Positions 6,922 to 12,529 are shown, counted from the first letter of the stretch. The stretch: 14,746 nt of DNA from an uncultured Eubacteriales bacterium (GCA_934503195.1 CAKSVM010000076.1:1-14746); one strand, 5' to 3'. Translations and numbers: made by a program. The notes: a model not told the origin generated them from the sequence alone.

Positions 6922-7143
6922 ATGAAAACACTTAAGGAAGCAAAGATCGGAGAGACGGTCAAGGTCGTCAAGCTCCACGGCGAAGGCGCGGTGAAACGCC
7001 GCATCATGGATATGGGTCTCACAAAGGGCGTTGAGGTCTATGTCCGCAAGGTTGCTCCGCTCGGAGACCCGGTCGAGCTCACCGTGCGCGGATACGAGCT
7101 TTCGCTCCGCAAGGCCGACGCGGAAATGGTCGAAGTTGAATAA
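6922..7143 (+). CDS. feoA: FeoA family ferrous iron transport protein (second copy)
   Basis: This 73-residue protein has the canonical FeoA pattern: LKEAKIGETVKVVKLHGEG, the helix AVKRRIMDMGLTKG, then VEVYVRKVAPLGDPVELTVRGYELSLRKADAEMVEV. The MGLTKGVEV and APLGDPVE elements are classic for FeoA and stronger than in the first copy, so the two are diverged paralogues and not recent duplicates. The ATG at 6922 is chosen because GGAGG (6907-6911) lies 10 nt upstream; the in-frame TTG at 6916 would be too close. Two tandem FeoA proteins with one FeoB are common in Clostridia and may form a mixed complex with FeoB. Confidence 0.94.
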   Translation: MKTLKEAKIGETVKVVKLHGEGAVKRRIMDMGLTKGVEVYVRKVAPLGDPVELTVRGYELSLRKADAEMVEVE

Positions 7144-7168
7144 TTCCGGAATATCAGTTCCGGATTTT
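7143..7168 (+). terminator. Weak hairpin after the second feoA (possible partial terminator or processing stem)
   Basis: CCGGAA (7146-7151) pairs with TTCCGG (7158-7163), extended by A/T pairs on the outside with one mismatch, and is followed by a run of four T (7165-7168). The T-run is short, so this is more likely partial termination or RNA processing that lowers feoB relative to feoA than a full stop. Confidence 0.4.
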
Positions 7169-7180
7169 CAATGGCAGTGC

Positions 7181-7196
7181 GTTAGCGTAAGCTAAT
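7181..7196. promoter_or_regulatory. DtxR-type operator palindrome 4, inside the feo operon
   Basis: GTTAGCGTAAGCTAAT has TTAGC and GCTAA arms in the same 16-bp frame as the sites near the promoter. It lies in the 117-nt gap between the second feoA and feoB, 65 bp before the feoB ATG. I see no convincing promoter hexamers beside it, so it may act as a roadblock or serve a weak internal promoter. Confidence 0.65.
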
Positions 7197-7260
7197 AAGC
7201 GGCGACTGACGCATCAAAGTAACTTTTTCAAGATATTTCAAGAAGGAGATAAACAGCAAA

Positions 7261-9762
7261 ATGGAAAACATTCGCATTGCCCTTGCGGGCAACCCTAACT
7301 GCGGTAAAACGACACTTTTCAACGCTCTGACCGGTTCCAACCAGTTCGTCGGCAACTGGCCCGGAGTCACGGTTGAGAAGAAAGAGGGTAAACTGAAGAA
7401 GCACGAAGGCGTGATCGTCACCGACCTTCCGGGTATCTACTCGCTCTCGCCTTACACCCTTGAGGAAGTCGTCGCGAGAAATTACCTCATCGGCGAGCGT
7501 CCCGACGCCATCCTCAACATCATCGACGGTACCAACCTCGAGCGTAACCTCTACCTCACCACTCAGCTCGTTGAGCTTGGAATCCCGGTGGTCATCGCCA
7601 TCAACATGATGGACGTTGTCCGCAAGAGCGGCGACAAGATCAATGTTCCGGAGCTTTCCCGCCAGCTCGGCTGCAAGATCATCGAGATCTCCGCGCTGAA
7701 GGAAGAGGGAATCATGGAGGCTGCCGAGGCCGCTATCGCGGCCGCCAAGGGAACCAAGACGATTCCCCAGCACAGCTTCTCGGGCGTTGTCGAACACGCG
7801 CTTGCCCACATCGAGGAACTCGCGCTTCACAAGCTCCCCGAAGAGCAGCAGCGCTGGTACGCGATAAAGCTCTTTGAGCGCGACGACAAGGCGATCGCTC
7901 AGCTTAACCTTGATAAGACTACTCTTGATCACATCGAGAATGACATCAAGGCGGCTGAGACCGAACTCGATGACGACGCTGAGTCGATCATCACCAACGA
8001 GCGTTATACCTACATAGGCTCGATCATCAAGGCTTGCTACAAGAAGAAGCAGACCGGAGGCTTCACCACCTCGGATAAGATCGACCGCGTTGTCACCAAC
8101 AGATGGCTCGGACTTCCGATCTTCGCTGTCATCATGTTCCTTGTCTACTACATCTCGATGGTCACCGTCGGTTCGGCGGCTACCGACTGGGCAAACGACG
8201 GACTCTTCGGCGACGGCTGGCATCTCTTCGGCATCGGAACCAGTGCTTATGAAGACGCCGACGGCGAGTATTCCGACGCTCTCAACGCCATCAACGGTTT
8301 CGTTGAAATTGATCCTGAGGCTGACGATTTCGACGCTAATGCCGCCCTTGAAGAGATCAAGGCGTTCGCTCCCGAATCTGACTCGGCTACCAGTTCTGTC
8401 ACTGTCGAGGATGAAGAAACCCTCGCACAGACCGATATGACCGTCTACTATTCTAACGTTCCCGCGGACGCGAGCGAGGATGACACGATCATGACCTCCT
8501 ACACCGACGCGGTAAGCTACTTCGAGTCGAACGGCTTCGACGCTCCCGACCCGGCTGACTTCGGCGTATGGGTCCCCGGCATTCCGGTGCTCATCGGCAA
8601 CGGACTTGAGGCTGCCGGCGCGGCTGACTGGCTCTCCGGACTCATCCTTGATGGTATCGTAGCCGGTGTCGGCGCGGTTCTCGGATTCGTTCCCCAGATG
8701 CTCGTCCTCTTCCTCCTCCTCGCGTTCCTCGAAGCGTGCGGCTATATGGCTCGTATCGCGTTCGTCCTCGACCGTATCTTCAGAAAGTTCGGTCTCTCCG
8801 GTAAGTCCTTCATTCCGATGCTCATCGGTACCGGATGCGGTATCCCCGGAATCATGGCTTCGCGTACCATTGAAAATGAGCGTGACCGCCGTATGACCAT
8901 CATGACCACCACCTTCATCCCCTGCGGCGCGAAAGTTCCCTTTATCTCGATGATCGCGGGCGCGATCTTCGGCGGCTCCGCGTGGGTCGCAACCTCGGCT
9001 TACTTCCTCGGAATGGCGGCTATCATCATCTCGGGTATCATGCTTAAGAAGACCAAGATGTTCGCCGGCGATCCCGCTCCTTTCGTCATGGAGCTTCCGG
9101 CTTACCATCTTCCGACTGTCGGAAATGTCCTCCGTTCGATGTGGGAGCGTGGCTGGTCCTTCATCAAAAAGGCTGGTACGATCATCCTTCTCTCGACCAT
9201 CTTCGTCTGGTTCACCACTTACTTCGGATTCGCTCCCGACGGCTTCAGAATGCTTGACGAAAGCGAAATCGACTACTCGATCCTCGCAAAGATCGGCGGA
9301 GCTATCTCGTGGCTCTTCATCCCGCTCGGCTGGGGCAACTGGCAGGCAGCTGTCGCTTCGATCACCGGACTTGTCGCAAAGGAGAACATCGTCGGTACTC
9401 TCGGTATCCTTTACGGTGCTGAAGGAAATGTCTACGCTACTCTCGCTTCGGTCTTCACCAAGGTCGCCGGATACTCGTTCCTTACGTTCAACCTCCTCTG
9501 CGCTCCCTGCTTCGCGGCTATCGGCGCGATCAAGCGTGAGATGAACAGCGCGAAGTGGACTTGGTTCGCTATCGGCTATCAGTGCGGCTTCGCTTATGTT
9601 GTCGCTCTCATCGTAAACCAGTTCGGCCAGCTCTTCACCGGAAACGTCAATGTGATCGGACTCATCTTCGCGATCGCGGCTGTCGCTGCCATCGTCTATA
9701 TGCTCGTCCGCCCCTATAAGGAAGCTACCAAGCTTACCACCAACGTCAAGGTCGGCGCGTAA
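7261..9762 (+). CDS. feoB: Ferrous iron transport protein FeoB with a large acidic extracytoplasmic insert
   Basis: FeoB is the GTP-dependent inner-membrane Fe2+ importer. The 833-residue protein opens with the G domain: GNPNCGKTT (10-18), GNWPGVTVE with T37 as G2, DLPG (55-58), NMMD (115-118) and SAL near 144-146. A helical GDI-like spacer follows (about 165-270), then the membrane core with TM1 near 282-303, the FLEACGYMARIAF helix, GTGCGIPG and FIPCGAKVPF (Gate motifs with conserved Cys). Between TM1 and the next membrane part, residues about 330-436 form an acidic stretch with about 29 Asp/Glu and a single Lys, longer than in E. coli FeoB. AAGGAG lies 12 nt before the ATG. Nearly all Ile codons are ATC and many Leu codons CTC, unlike the neighbours, which suggests strong expression. 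Identification is secure. Confidence 0.97.
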   Translation: MENIRIALAGNPNCGKTTLFNALTGSNQFVGNWPGVTVEKKEGKLKKHEGVIVTDLPGIYSLSPYTLEEVVARNYLIGERPDAILNIIDGTNLERNLYLTTQLVELGIPVVIAINMMDVVRKSGDKINVPELSRQLGCKIIEISALKEEGIMEAAEAAIAAAKGTKTIPQHSFSGVVEHALAHIEELALHKLPEEQQRWYAIKLFERDDKAIAQLNLDKTTLDHIENDIKAAETELDDDAESIITNERYTYIGSIIKACYKKKQTGGFTTSDKIDRVVTNRWLGLPIFAVIMFLVYYISMVTVGSAATDWANDGLFGDGWHLFGIGTSAYEDADGEYSDALNAINGFVEIDPEADDFDANAALEEIKAFAPESDSATSSVTVEDEETLAQTDMTVYYSNVPADASEDDTIMTSYTDAVSYFESNGFDAPDPADFGVWVPGIPVLIGNGLEAAGAADWLSGLILDGIVAGVGAVLGFVPQMLVLFLLLAFLEACGYMARIAFVLDRIFRKFGLSGKSFIPMLIGTGCGIPGIMASRTIENERDRRMTIMTTTFIPCGAKVPFISMIAGAIFGGSAWVATSAYFLGMAAIIISGIMLKKTKMFAGDPAPFVMELPAYHLPTVGNVLRSMWERGWSFIKKAGTIILLSTIFVWFTTYFGFAPDGFRMLDESEIDYSILAKIGGAISWLFIPLGWGNWQAAVASITGLVAKENIVGTLGILYGAEGNVYATLASVFTKVAGYSFLTFNLLCAPCFAAIGAIKREMNSAKWTWFAIGYQCGFAYVVALIVNQFGQLFTGNVNVIGLIFAIAAVAAIVYMLVRPYKEATKLTTNVKVGA

Positions 9763-9770
9763 AAAATCGC

Positions 9771-9798
9771 CGCTTCGTGGGGTCCCCCCCGCGAAGCG
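9771..9798 (+). repeat. GC-rich hairpin between feoB and the Cys-rich gene
   Basis: CGCTTCG (9771-9777) pairs with CGAAGCG (9792-9798), and the interior GGGG can pair with the C-tract at 9784-9790. It starts 8 nt after the feoB stop and lacks a T-run, so it is not an intrinsic terminator for the + strand. A stabilising or processing stem, or an extragenic palindrome related to those at the window end, are options. Confidence 0.5.
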
Positions 9799-9824
9799 TT
9801 ACCCCTCTGAAAGGAGTTACTGAA

Positions 9825-9983
9825 ATGCTTGCTACAATTCTCATAAGTCTGGCTCTCGCGGCCGTGGTCGCGGCGATCGTATGGTCGATGGTTCGCGACA
9901 AGAAGCGCGGAAAATCCACCTGCGGTTCAAATTGCGCACATTGCGGCATGGCAGGCTCCTGCCACGGGAAGCACAGCAACTGA
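9825..9983 (+). CDS. FeoB-associated Cys-rich membrane protein
   Basis: The 52-residue product has one N-terminal transmembrane helix (about residues 3-22, ending WSMVR), a short basic linker (DKKRGK), and a Cys/His-rich tail with C33, C37, C40 and C46 plus H39, H47 and H50. This matches the small FeoB-associated Cys-rich membrane proteins of Clostridia, which are found directly after feoB and are thought to assist it, perhaps by holding or handing on Fe2+ at the membrane. With the positive residues after the helix, the Cys tail should face the cytoplasm. AAGGAG (9811-9816) lies 8 nt before the ATG at 9825; reading the frame upstream has no good start. It is 62 nt after feoB and in the same direction. 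Family call is firm, mechanism unproven. Confidence 0.9.
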   Translation: MLATILISLALAAVVAAIVWSMVRDKKRGKSTCGSNCAHCGMAGSCHGKHSN

Positions 9984-9999
9984 TATCTCAGTGAGGGAG

Positions 10000-10161
10000 A
10001 TGCCGGATATAATGGAGCTTTTCGATAATCCTTCCGACCGGCCGCAAAGAGCGGCTTCGGAATTTGGTTGTCGGAGAGATCCGATTGTTCAGCGTCTTCC
10101 TTTTTCTTCAGCGAGAGCTGAGCATACAAAGGAAACGCTGATTAAGGTTATTTTCACGTGA
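10000..10161 (+). pseudogene. Possible remnant or small peptide sharing the ELFDNPS start of the downstream gene
   Basis: An open frame of 53 codons starts at the ATG at 10000 with a GAGGG just upstream (2 nt, tight spacing; the in-frame ATG at 10012 is 14 nt away). Its beginning, IMELFDNPSD, repeats IIELFDNPSE of the protein starting at 10697; the DNA of the two 29-nt segments (10009-10037 and 10706-10734) differs at only three places. After that the sequences diverge completely, the rest of this frame (rich in Arg and Ser) looks non-protein-like, and a hairpin lies within it. I read it as a truncated copy left by a duplication or deletion; a real short peptide cannot be excluded. Confidence 0.35.
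10032..10062 (+). terminator. Candidate terminator hairpin after the feo cluster
   Basis: TTCCGA (10032-10037) and TCGGAA (10057-10062) form the base and GCCGC (10041-10045) with GCGGC (10051-10055) the top of a stem with a 3-nt/1-nt internal loop and a 5-nt loop. Only TTT-like bases (ATTTGG) follow, so termination would be inefficient. It lies 48 nt after the Cys-rich gene stop. Confidence 0.45.
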
Positions 10162-10198
10162 AAAAATACCGTAAATCCAAGTATTTTATGCGTGAAAA
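10151..10198. promoter_or_regulatory. Palindromic pair upstream of the DtxR-like gene (possible operator)
   Basis: TTTTCACGTGAAAA (10151-10164) is a perfect 14-bp palindrome. A second, imperfect copy with TTTT...CGTGAAAA lies at 10184-10198; the shared CGTGAAAA octamers start 34 bp apart. They lie 40-90 bp upstream of the ATG at 10239. No clear -35/-10 pair can be placed with confidence. The rest of the 9984-10238 gap holds the ELFDNPS fragment and the hairpin described separately. Confidence 0.4.
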
Positions 10199-10238
10199 CT
10201 CCATTTATTCGGCTTATCCCAAAGCGAAGGAGCTGAAA

Positions 10239-10679
10239 ATGGCAAAGAGCCTTAAAGAAGAGTCGGTGAAAGGCGTCCAGCCGCTCACCGCGTCGAACAT
10301 CAAATATCTGATCACGATGCTCAGTCTCTCAAAGACGCCGGAGAATAGTGAAAATCCCAATCCCAAGGGTGTCCGTGGGATAGATATCGCGTCGGAACTC
10401 GGCATAGCCAAGCCCAGTGCGCACACGATGCTCGAAAACCTCGCCGAGCGCGGATACATCGACAAGGGGCGTTACGGCGCGGCGTATTTCACCGCGTACG
10501 GGCTTGAGACCGCGAACCGCTACAATACGTATTTTGAGATCCTTTATGAGGGTCACAGAGATATCTTCAAGGATCGCCGCGCGGCACTCGGGCCTATCTG
10601 TTCGATGCTCGCCGAGCTTCCTTATGAAAGTTTGCGGGTGATGGAAAGTGCGCGCACGGAAGGAGTCGGATGTCCATAA
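10239..10679 (+). CDS. DtxR-like winged-helix protein lacking most metal ligands
   Basis: This 146-residue protein aligns with the DtxR-family regulator at 6006-6401: the N-terminal IKYLITMLSLS helix, the winged helix-turn-helix (about 45-90, IASELGIAKPSAHTMLENLAERGYI), and a C-terminal C-x7-8-ESLRV segment. In that alignment the metal ligands M9, E12, H78, E103 and H104 become K22, I25, Y95, L124 and A125, leaving only C121. It therefore should not bind metal in the DtxR way and may respond to another signal or act through partner proteins. A low-complexity Asn/Pro loop (PENSENPNPKG) is inserted between the first helix and the helix-turn-helix. The ATG at 10239 is chosen over the upstream ATG at 10158 because GGAG sits 6 nt before it. 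It begins a tight run of four genes. MarR-type winged helix is the main alternative. Confidence 0.7.
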   Translation: MAKSLKEESVKGVQPLTASNIKYLITMLSLSKTPENSENPNPKGVRGIDIASELGIAKPSAHTMLENLAERGYIDKGRYGAAYFTAYGLETANRYNTYFEILYEGHRDIFKDRRAALGPICSMLAELPYESLRVMESARTEGVGCP

Positions 10680-10696
10680 AAAGGAGGACGTCCGCG

Positions 10697-10918
10697 ATGA
10701 ACAGCATAATAGAGCTGTTCGATAACCCTTCCGAATATGTTAATCAAATTGCCGACTTCCGTCGCCAATTTGATACGCTAAAGTCGGGTTATCGAACAGG
10801 TCTAATGAATTCCGATCTCTGCATAGCGGTAGTGATCGTGATCACGTTTATAGTATTGAGAGAGGTTACGAAGCGTTTCGCGGCGTATTTTCTCGGAAGG
10901 AAAAATGGAAAGGACTGA
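10697..10918 (+). CDS. Small single-pass membrane protein of unknown function (ELFDNPS start)
   Basis: I do not recognise this 73-residue protein. It starts MNSIIELFDNPSEYV, continues with a charged amphipathic segment (about 15-35), then one hydrophobic helix (about 41-59, LCIAVVIVITFIVL) followed by a basic tail (KRFAAYFLGRKNGKD) that should remain in the cytoplasm. GGAGG (10683-10687) lies 9 nt before the ATG. The gene lies 17 nt after the DtxR-like gene and 5 nt before the HMA gene, so it is part of the same transcript. The first residues are repeated in a fragment at 10000. Its position suggests a membrane partner of the DtxR-like or HMA protein, which is inference only. Confidence 0.65.
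   Translation: MNSIIELFDNPSEYVNQIADFRRQFDTLKSGYRTGLMNSDLCIAVVIVITFIVLREVTKRFAAYFLGRKNGKD
10743..10774. repeat. Near-perfect inverted repeat inside the small membrane protein gene
   Basis: Bases 10743-10756 (ATCAAATTGCCGAC) and 10761-10774 (GTCGCCAATTTGAT) form 14-nt arms with a single mismatch around a 4-nt loop TTCC. It lies in the coding part for the amphipathic segment. A symmetry this long in coding sequence is unusual and could be an RNA hairpin or protein-binding site. Confidence 0.6.
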
Positions 10919-10923
10919 TCGTA

Positions 10924-11187
10924 ATGACGCAGACTGTCTGCAAAATTGACGGAATGATGTGCGGTATGTGTGAGTCGCACATAAACGACGCTGTACGCGC
11001 CGCGTTCGACATCAAAAAGGTCACATCGTCTCACTCGAAGGGCGAGACTGTCATATTAAGCGACGCGCCGCTTGACGGCGAAAAGCTGAAACAGACGATC
11101 GCCGATACCGGATATGACCTTATCTCGGTCGAATCCGAGCCGTATGAAAAGAAGCCGGGGCTTTTCGGTTTCCTGCACAAAAAATGA
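10924..11187 (+). CDS. HMA-domain heavy-metal-binding protein (CopZ-like)
   Basis: The 87-residue protein is a single heavy-metal-associated domain with the metal-binding loop GMMCGMCESH (M11-x-C13-x2-C16), the usual site for a soft metal ion such as Cu(I) or Zn(II), and an additional Cys at position 6. The order of strands and helices (QTVCKIDGM, SHINDAVRAAF, VTSSHSKGETVILS, DGEKLKQTIADTGYDLISV) follows the ferredoxin-like HMA fold. The C-terminal PGLFGFLHKK tail is an addition. Such small proteins carry metal to P1B ATPases or sensors, and one such ATPase lies 1.3 kb downstream. It has only a weak ribosome binding site (the GGAAAGGAC overlapping the end of the preceding gene) and is followed by an araC-type gene with a 4-nt ATGA overlap, so translation is coupled. 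Which metal it binds cannot be told from sequence. Confidence 0.9.
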   Translation: MTQTVCKIDGMMCGMCESHINDAVRAAFDIKKVTSSHSKGETVILSDAPLDGEKLKQTIADTGYDLISVESEPYEKKPGLFGFLHKK

Positions 11188-12044
11188 AGAACAGCGGGAC
11201 ATATGAGGTTTTCCCCGGAATAACGCTGACCTTTCAGGATCCGCGCGTCACGCGCGAGCCGCTTTCGGAGGCGGGCGATGGCTTTGTCATCGCCCACTGT
11301 CTTGAAGGGCGCGCGGAATTTGAGCTTGGCGGCGGATTCGGATATCTCTCGCCGGGCGATCTTCTGATCTCGGACAGAGTCGGAGCCGGGAAGGACTGGT
11401 TCTATCCGCTCGGAACGTACACGGGGATTATGATTTCGGTTGACGCAAAGGACGCGCCGCGATGTCTTTCGTGCTTTCTTGACGACGTTGACGTCAGCCC
11501 TGAGAATCTCAGGAAGAAATTCTGTTCGGGCAACGGCTTCATAGCGCGTTCGAACGAGTCGGTCGAGCATATCTTTTCGGAGCTTTACAATGTCCCCGAA
11601 AGCATACGCGGCGGATATTTCAAGGTCAAGATACTGGAGCTTTTCCTCTTTCTCTCGGCTATGGAGACAGACCGCGACGAGACGGCGTGCCACAGCGTGT
11701 CAAGATCGTACATGGAACTCGCAAGGTCGGTCAGCAGATATCTCACCGATCATATGGACGAACGCGTGACGCTTGATATGCTGAGCGCGGTCTTTCACAT
11801 TTCGGGGACGCAGATAAAGCAGAGCTTCCGCGAGGTTTACGGAGTCTCGATATATTCGTTCATCCGCGCCGAGAAGATGCGCGCGGCGGCAAGACTGCTC
11901 GCGGAGAGCGATCTCACCGTGCTTGATATCGCGGGAAGATTCGGATATGACAACGGATCGAAATTCGCGGTGGCTTTCCGTGACGTTATGGGGCTTTCAC
12001 CGAAGGAATACCGCGAGACAAAACCCGTCCGAATGGAGTCGTGA
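11184..12044 (+). CDS. AraC/XylS family transcriptional regulator
   Basis: The 286-residue protein has an N-terminal cupin-like sensing part (about 15-105, with EFELGGGFGYLSPGDLLISD) and a C-terminal double helix-turn-helix of the AraC family (about 195-282). The latter shows TLDMLSAVFHISGTQIKQSFREVYGVSIYSFI, RAEKMRAAARLLAESDLTVLDIAGRFGY and the closing GLSPKEYR. It overlaps the HMA gene by 4 nt (ATGA), so it is co-expressed with a metal-binding protein and likely regulates metal or stress genes. No His-rich or Cys-rich metal site is obvious in the sensing domain. A set of 21-bp-period repeats begins within its last codons and runs to the promoter of the next genes, matching the spacing on which AraC-family activators bind. 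Family call is certain; inducer unknown. Confidence 0.92.
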   Translation: MKNSGTYEVFPGITLTFQDPRVTREPLSEAGDGFVIAHCLEGRAEFELGGGFGYLSPGDLLISDRVGAGKDWFYPLGTYTGIMISVDAKDAPRCLSCFLDDVDVSPENLRKKFCSGNGFIARSNESVEHIFSELYNVPESIRGGYFKVKILELFLFLSAMETDRDETACHSVSRSYMELARSVSRYLTDHMDERVTLDMLSAVFHISGTQIKQSFREVYGVSIYSFIRAEKMRAAARLLAESDLTVLDIAGRFGYDNGSKFAVAFRDVMGLSPKEYRETKPVRMES

Positions 12045-12124
12045 CACACCTGAATGGATTCCTGAAAAGTCCGGAAAGATTCAAAATCCGTCCGAATGGA
12101 GTCGAAATAAGTCAGAAAGTGTGA
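12029..12124 (+). repeat. Imperfect direct repeats of 21-bp period (putative AraC-type iterons)
   Basis: Core motifs start at 12029 (CCGAATGGAGTC), 12050 (CTGAATGGATTC), 12071 (CCGGAAAGATTC) and 12092 (CCGAATGGAGTC), exactly 21 bp apart, with a degenerate fifth at 12113 (CAGAAAGTGTGA). The 17-nt CCGTCCGAATGGAGTCG is identical at 12025-12041 and 12088-12104. The first unit overlaps the end of the araC coding sequence. The fourth reaches the -35 position and the fifth fills the spacer of the promoter at 12102-12130. AraC-family proteins bind half-sites in direct repeat about two helical turns apart, so this is the likely operator. Confidence 0.7.
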
Positions 12125-12130
12125 TATAAT
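12102..12130 (+). promoter_or_regulatory. Activator-dependent style promoter for the DUF6110-like gene and metal ATPase
   Basis: An extended -10 (TGATATAAT, hexamer 12125-12130) is strong, whereas the -35 position (12102-12107, TCGAAA) is poor. That position is overlapped by the fourth 21-bp repeat, the layout of a promoter that needs an activator beside RNA polymerase. Transcription would start near 12137, leaving a leader of about 54 nt with a small CCGG-based hairpin and AAGGAGG 7 nt before the ATG at 12191. Confidence 0.7.
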
Positions 12131-12190
12131 TTCTAGAACAAAGGCTTTCCGGCAAATCCGGTCAGCCGTAATTTTCAAGGAGGAACCATT

Positions 12191-12478
12191 ATGAATCTTA
12201 AAAAAGTCGGACTTTTCGCGGGAGGCGTGCTTTTCGGAACCGCCGGACTGAAGATCCTTTCCAGTAAGGACGCGAAGAAGCTTTACACCAACGTCACCGC
12301 CGCAGTTCTCCGTGCCAAGGAATGTGTGGTCACCGCCGCTACCAAGGTAAAGGAAAACGCCGACGATATCTACGCCGACGCGAAGCAGATCAATGAGGAT
12401 CGCGCCGCGGAAGCGGTCATAGATGACGAGGCCATTGAGTCCACGGCCGAGGAAAAGACCGAAAGCACCGCGGAATAA
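12191..12478 (+). CDS. Small YtxH/DUF6110-like protein next to the metal ATPase
   Basis: The 95-residue protein has a short glycine-rich hydrophobic N-terminal stretch (LKKVGLFAGGVLFGTAGLKIL, about 3-23) and a motif SSKDAKKLYTNVTAAVLRAKECV. It ends in a long acidic helix (VKENADDIYADAKQINEDRAAEAV) and a Glu/Thr/Ser-rich tail. This agrees with a family I recall as DUF6110, which resembles YtxH proteins and is often next to P-type ATPase genes in Clostridia. The N-terminus may insert in or lie on the membrane. Only one Cys (near 46) is present, so direct metal binding is not evident. AAGGAGG precedes the ATG by 7 nt. It is 51 nt from the ATPase gene, with an intrinsic terminator between. The family name is moderately sure, function unknown. 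Confidence 0.7.
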   Translation: MNLKKVGLFAGGVLFGTAGLKILSSKDAKKLYTNVTAAVLRAKECVVTAATKVKENADDIYADAKQINEDRAAEAVIDDEAIESTAEEKTESTAE

Positions 12479-12488
12479 GCAAATGTTG

Positions 12489-12518
12489 TCGCCGGGAGAA
12501 TTCTTCCGGCGATTTTTT
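12489..12518 (+). terminator. Intrinsic terminator between the DUF6110-like gene and the ATPase
   Basis: TCGCCGG (12489-12495) and CCGGCGA (12506-12512) form a 7-bp stem, which can extend inward through GAGAATTCTT, followed by six T (12513-12518). GGAG of the ATPase ribosome binding site begins at the next base. There is no room for a new promoter between the hairpin and the ATPase start, so the ATPase must be expressed by read-through: an attenuator or ratio-setting element. Confidence 0.75.
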
Positions 12519-12529
12519 GGAGAACTCAT

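Noticed and set aside
7228..9108. 626-residue open frame on the - strand opposite feoB
   Set aside because: Low-complexity Glu/Asp/Arg/Val sequence created by the biased codons of feoB; it lies over a secure gene and shows no domain.
12025..12124. CRISPR-like array
   Set aside because: Units are only 21 bp in total, imperfect, without unique spacers of 26-40 nt, and no cas genes are near.
11923..12129. 68-residue + strand frame containing PSEWSR-like repeats
   Set aside because: Mostly an alternative frame of araC that continues into the repeats; no ribosome binding site. The repeats are better explained as regulator half-sites.
11837..12529. 230-residue minus-strand frame with a 7-residue repeat (DSIRTDF-like)
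   Set aside because: The heptad repeat is only the 21-bp DNA repeat read in frame, since 21 is a multiple of 3. The rest is antisense to araC and the DUF6110-like gene, with no good start site.
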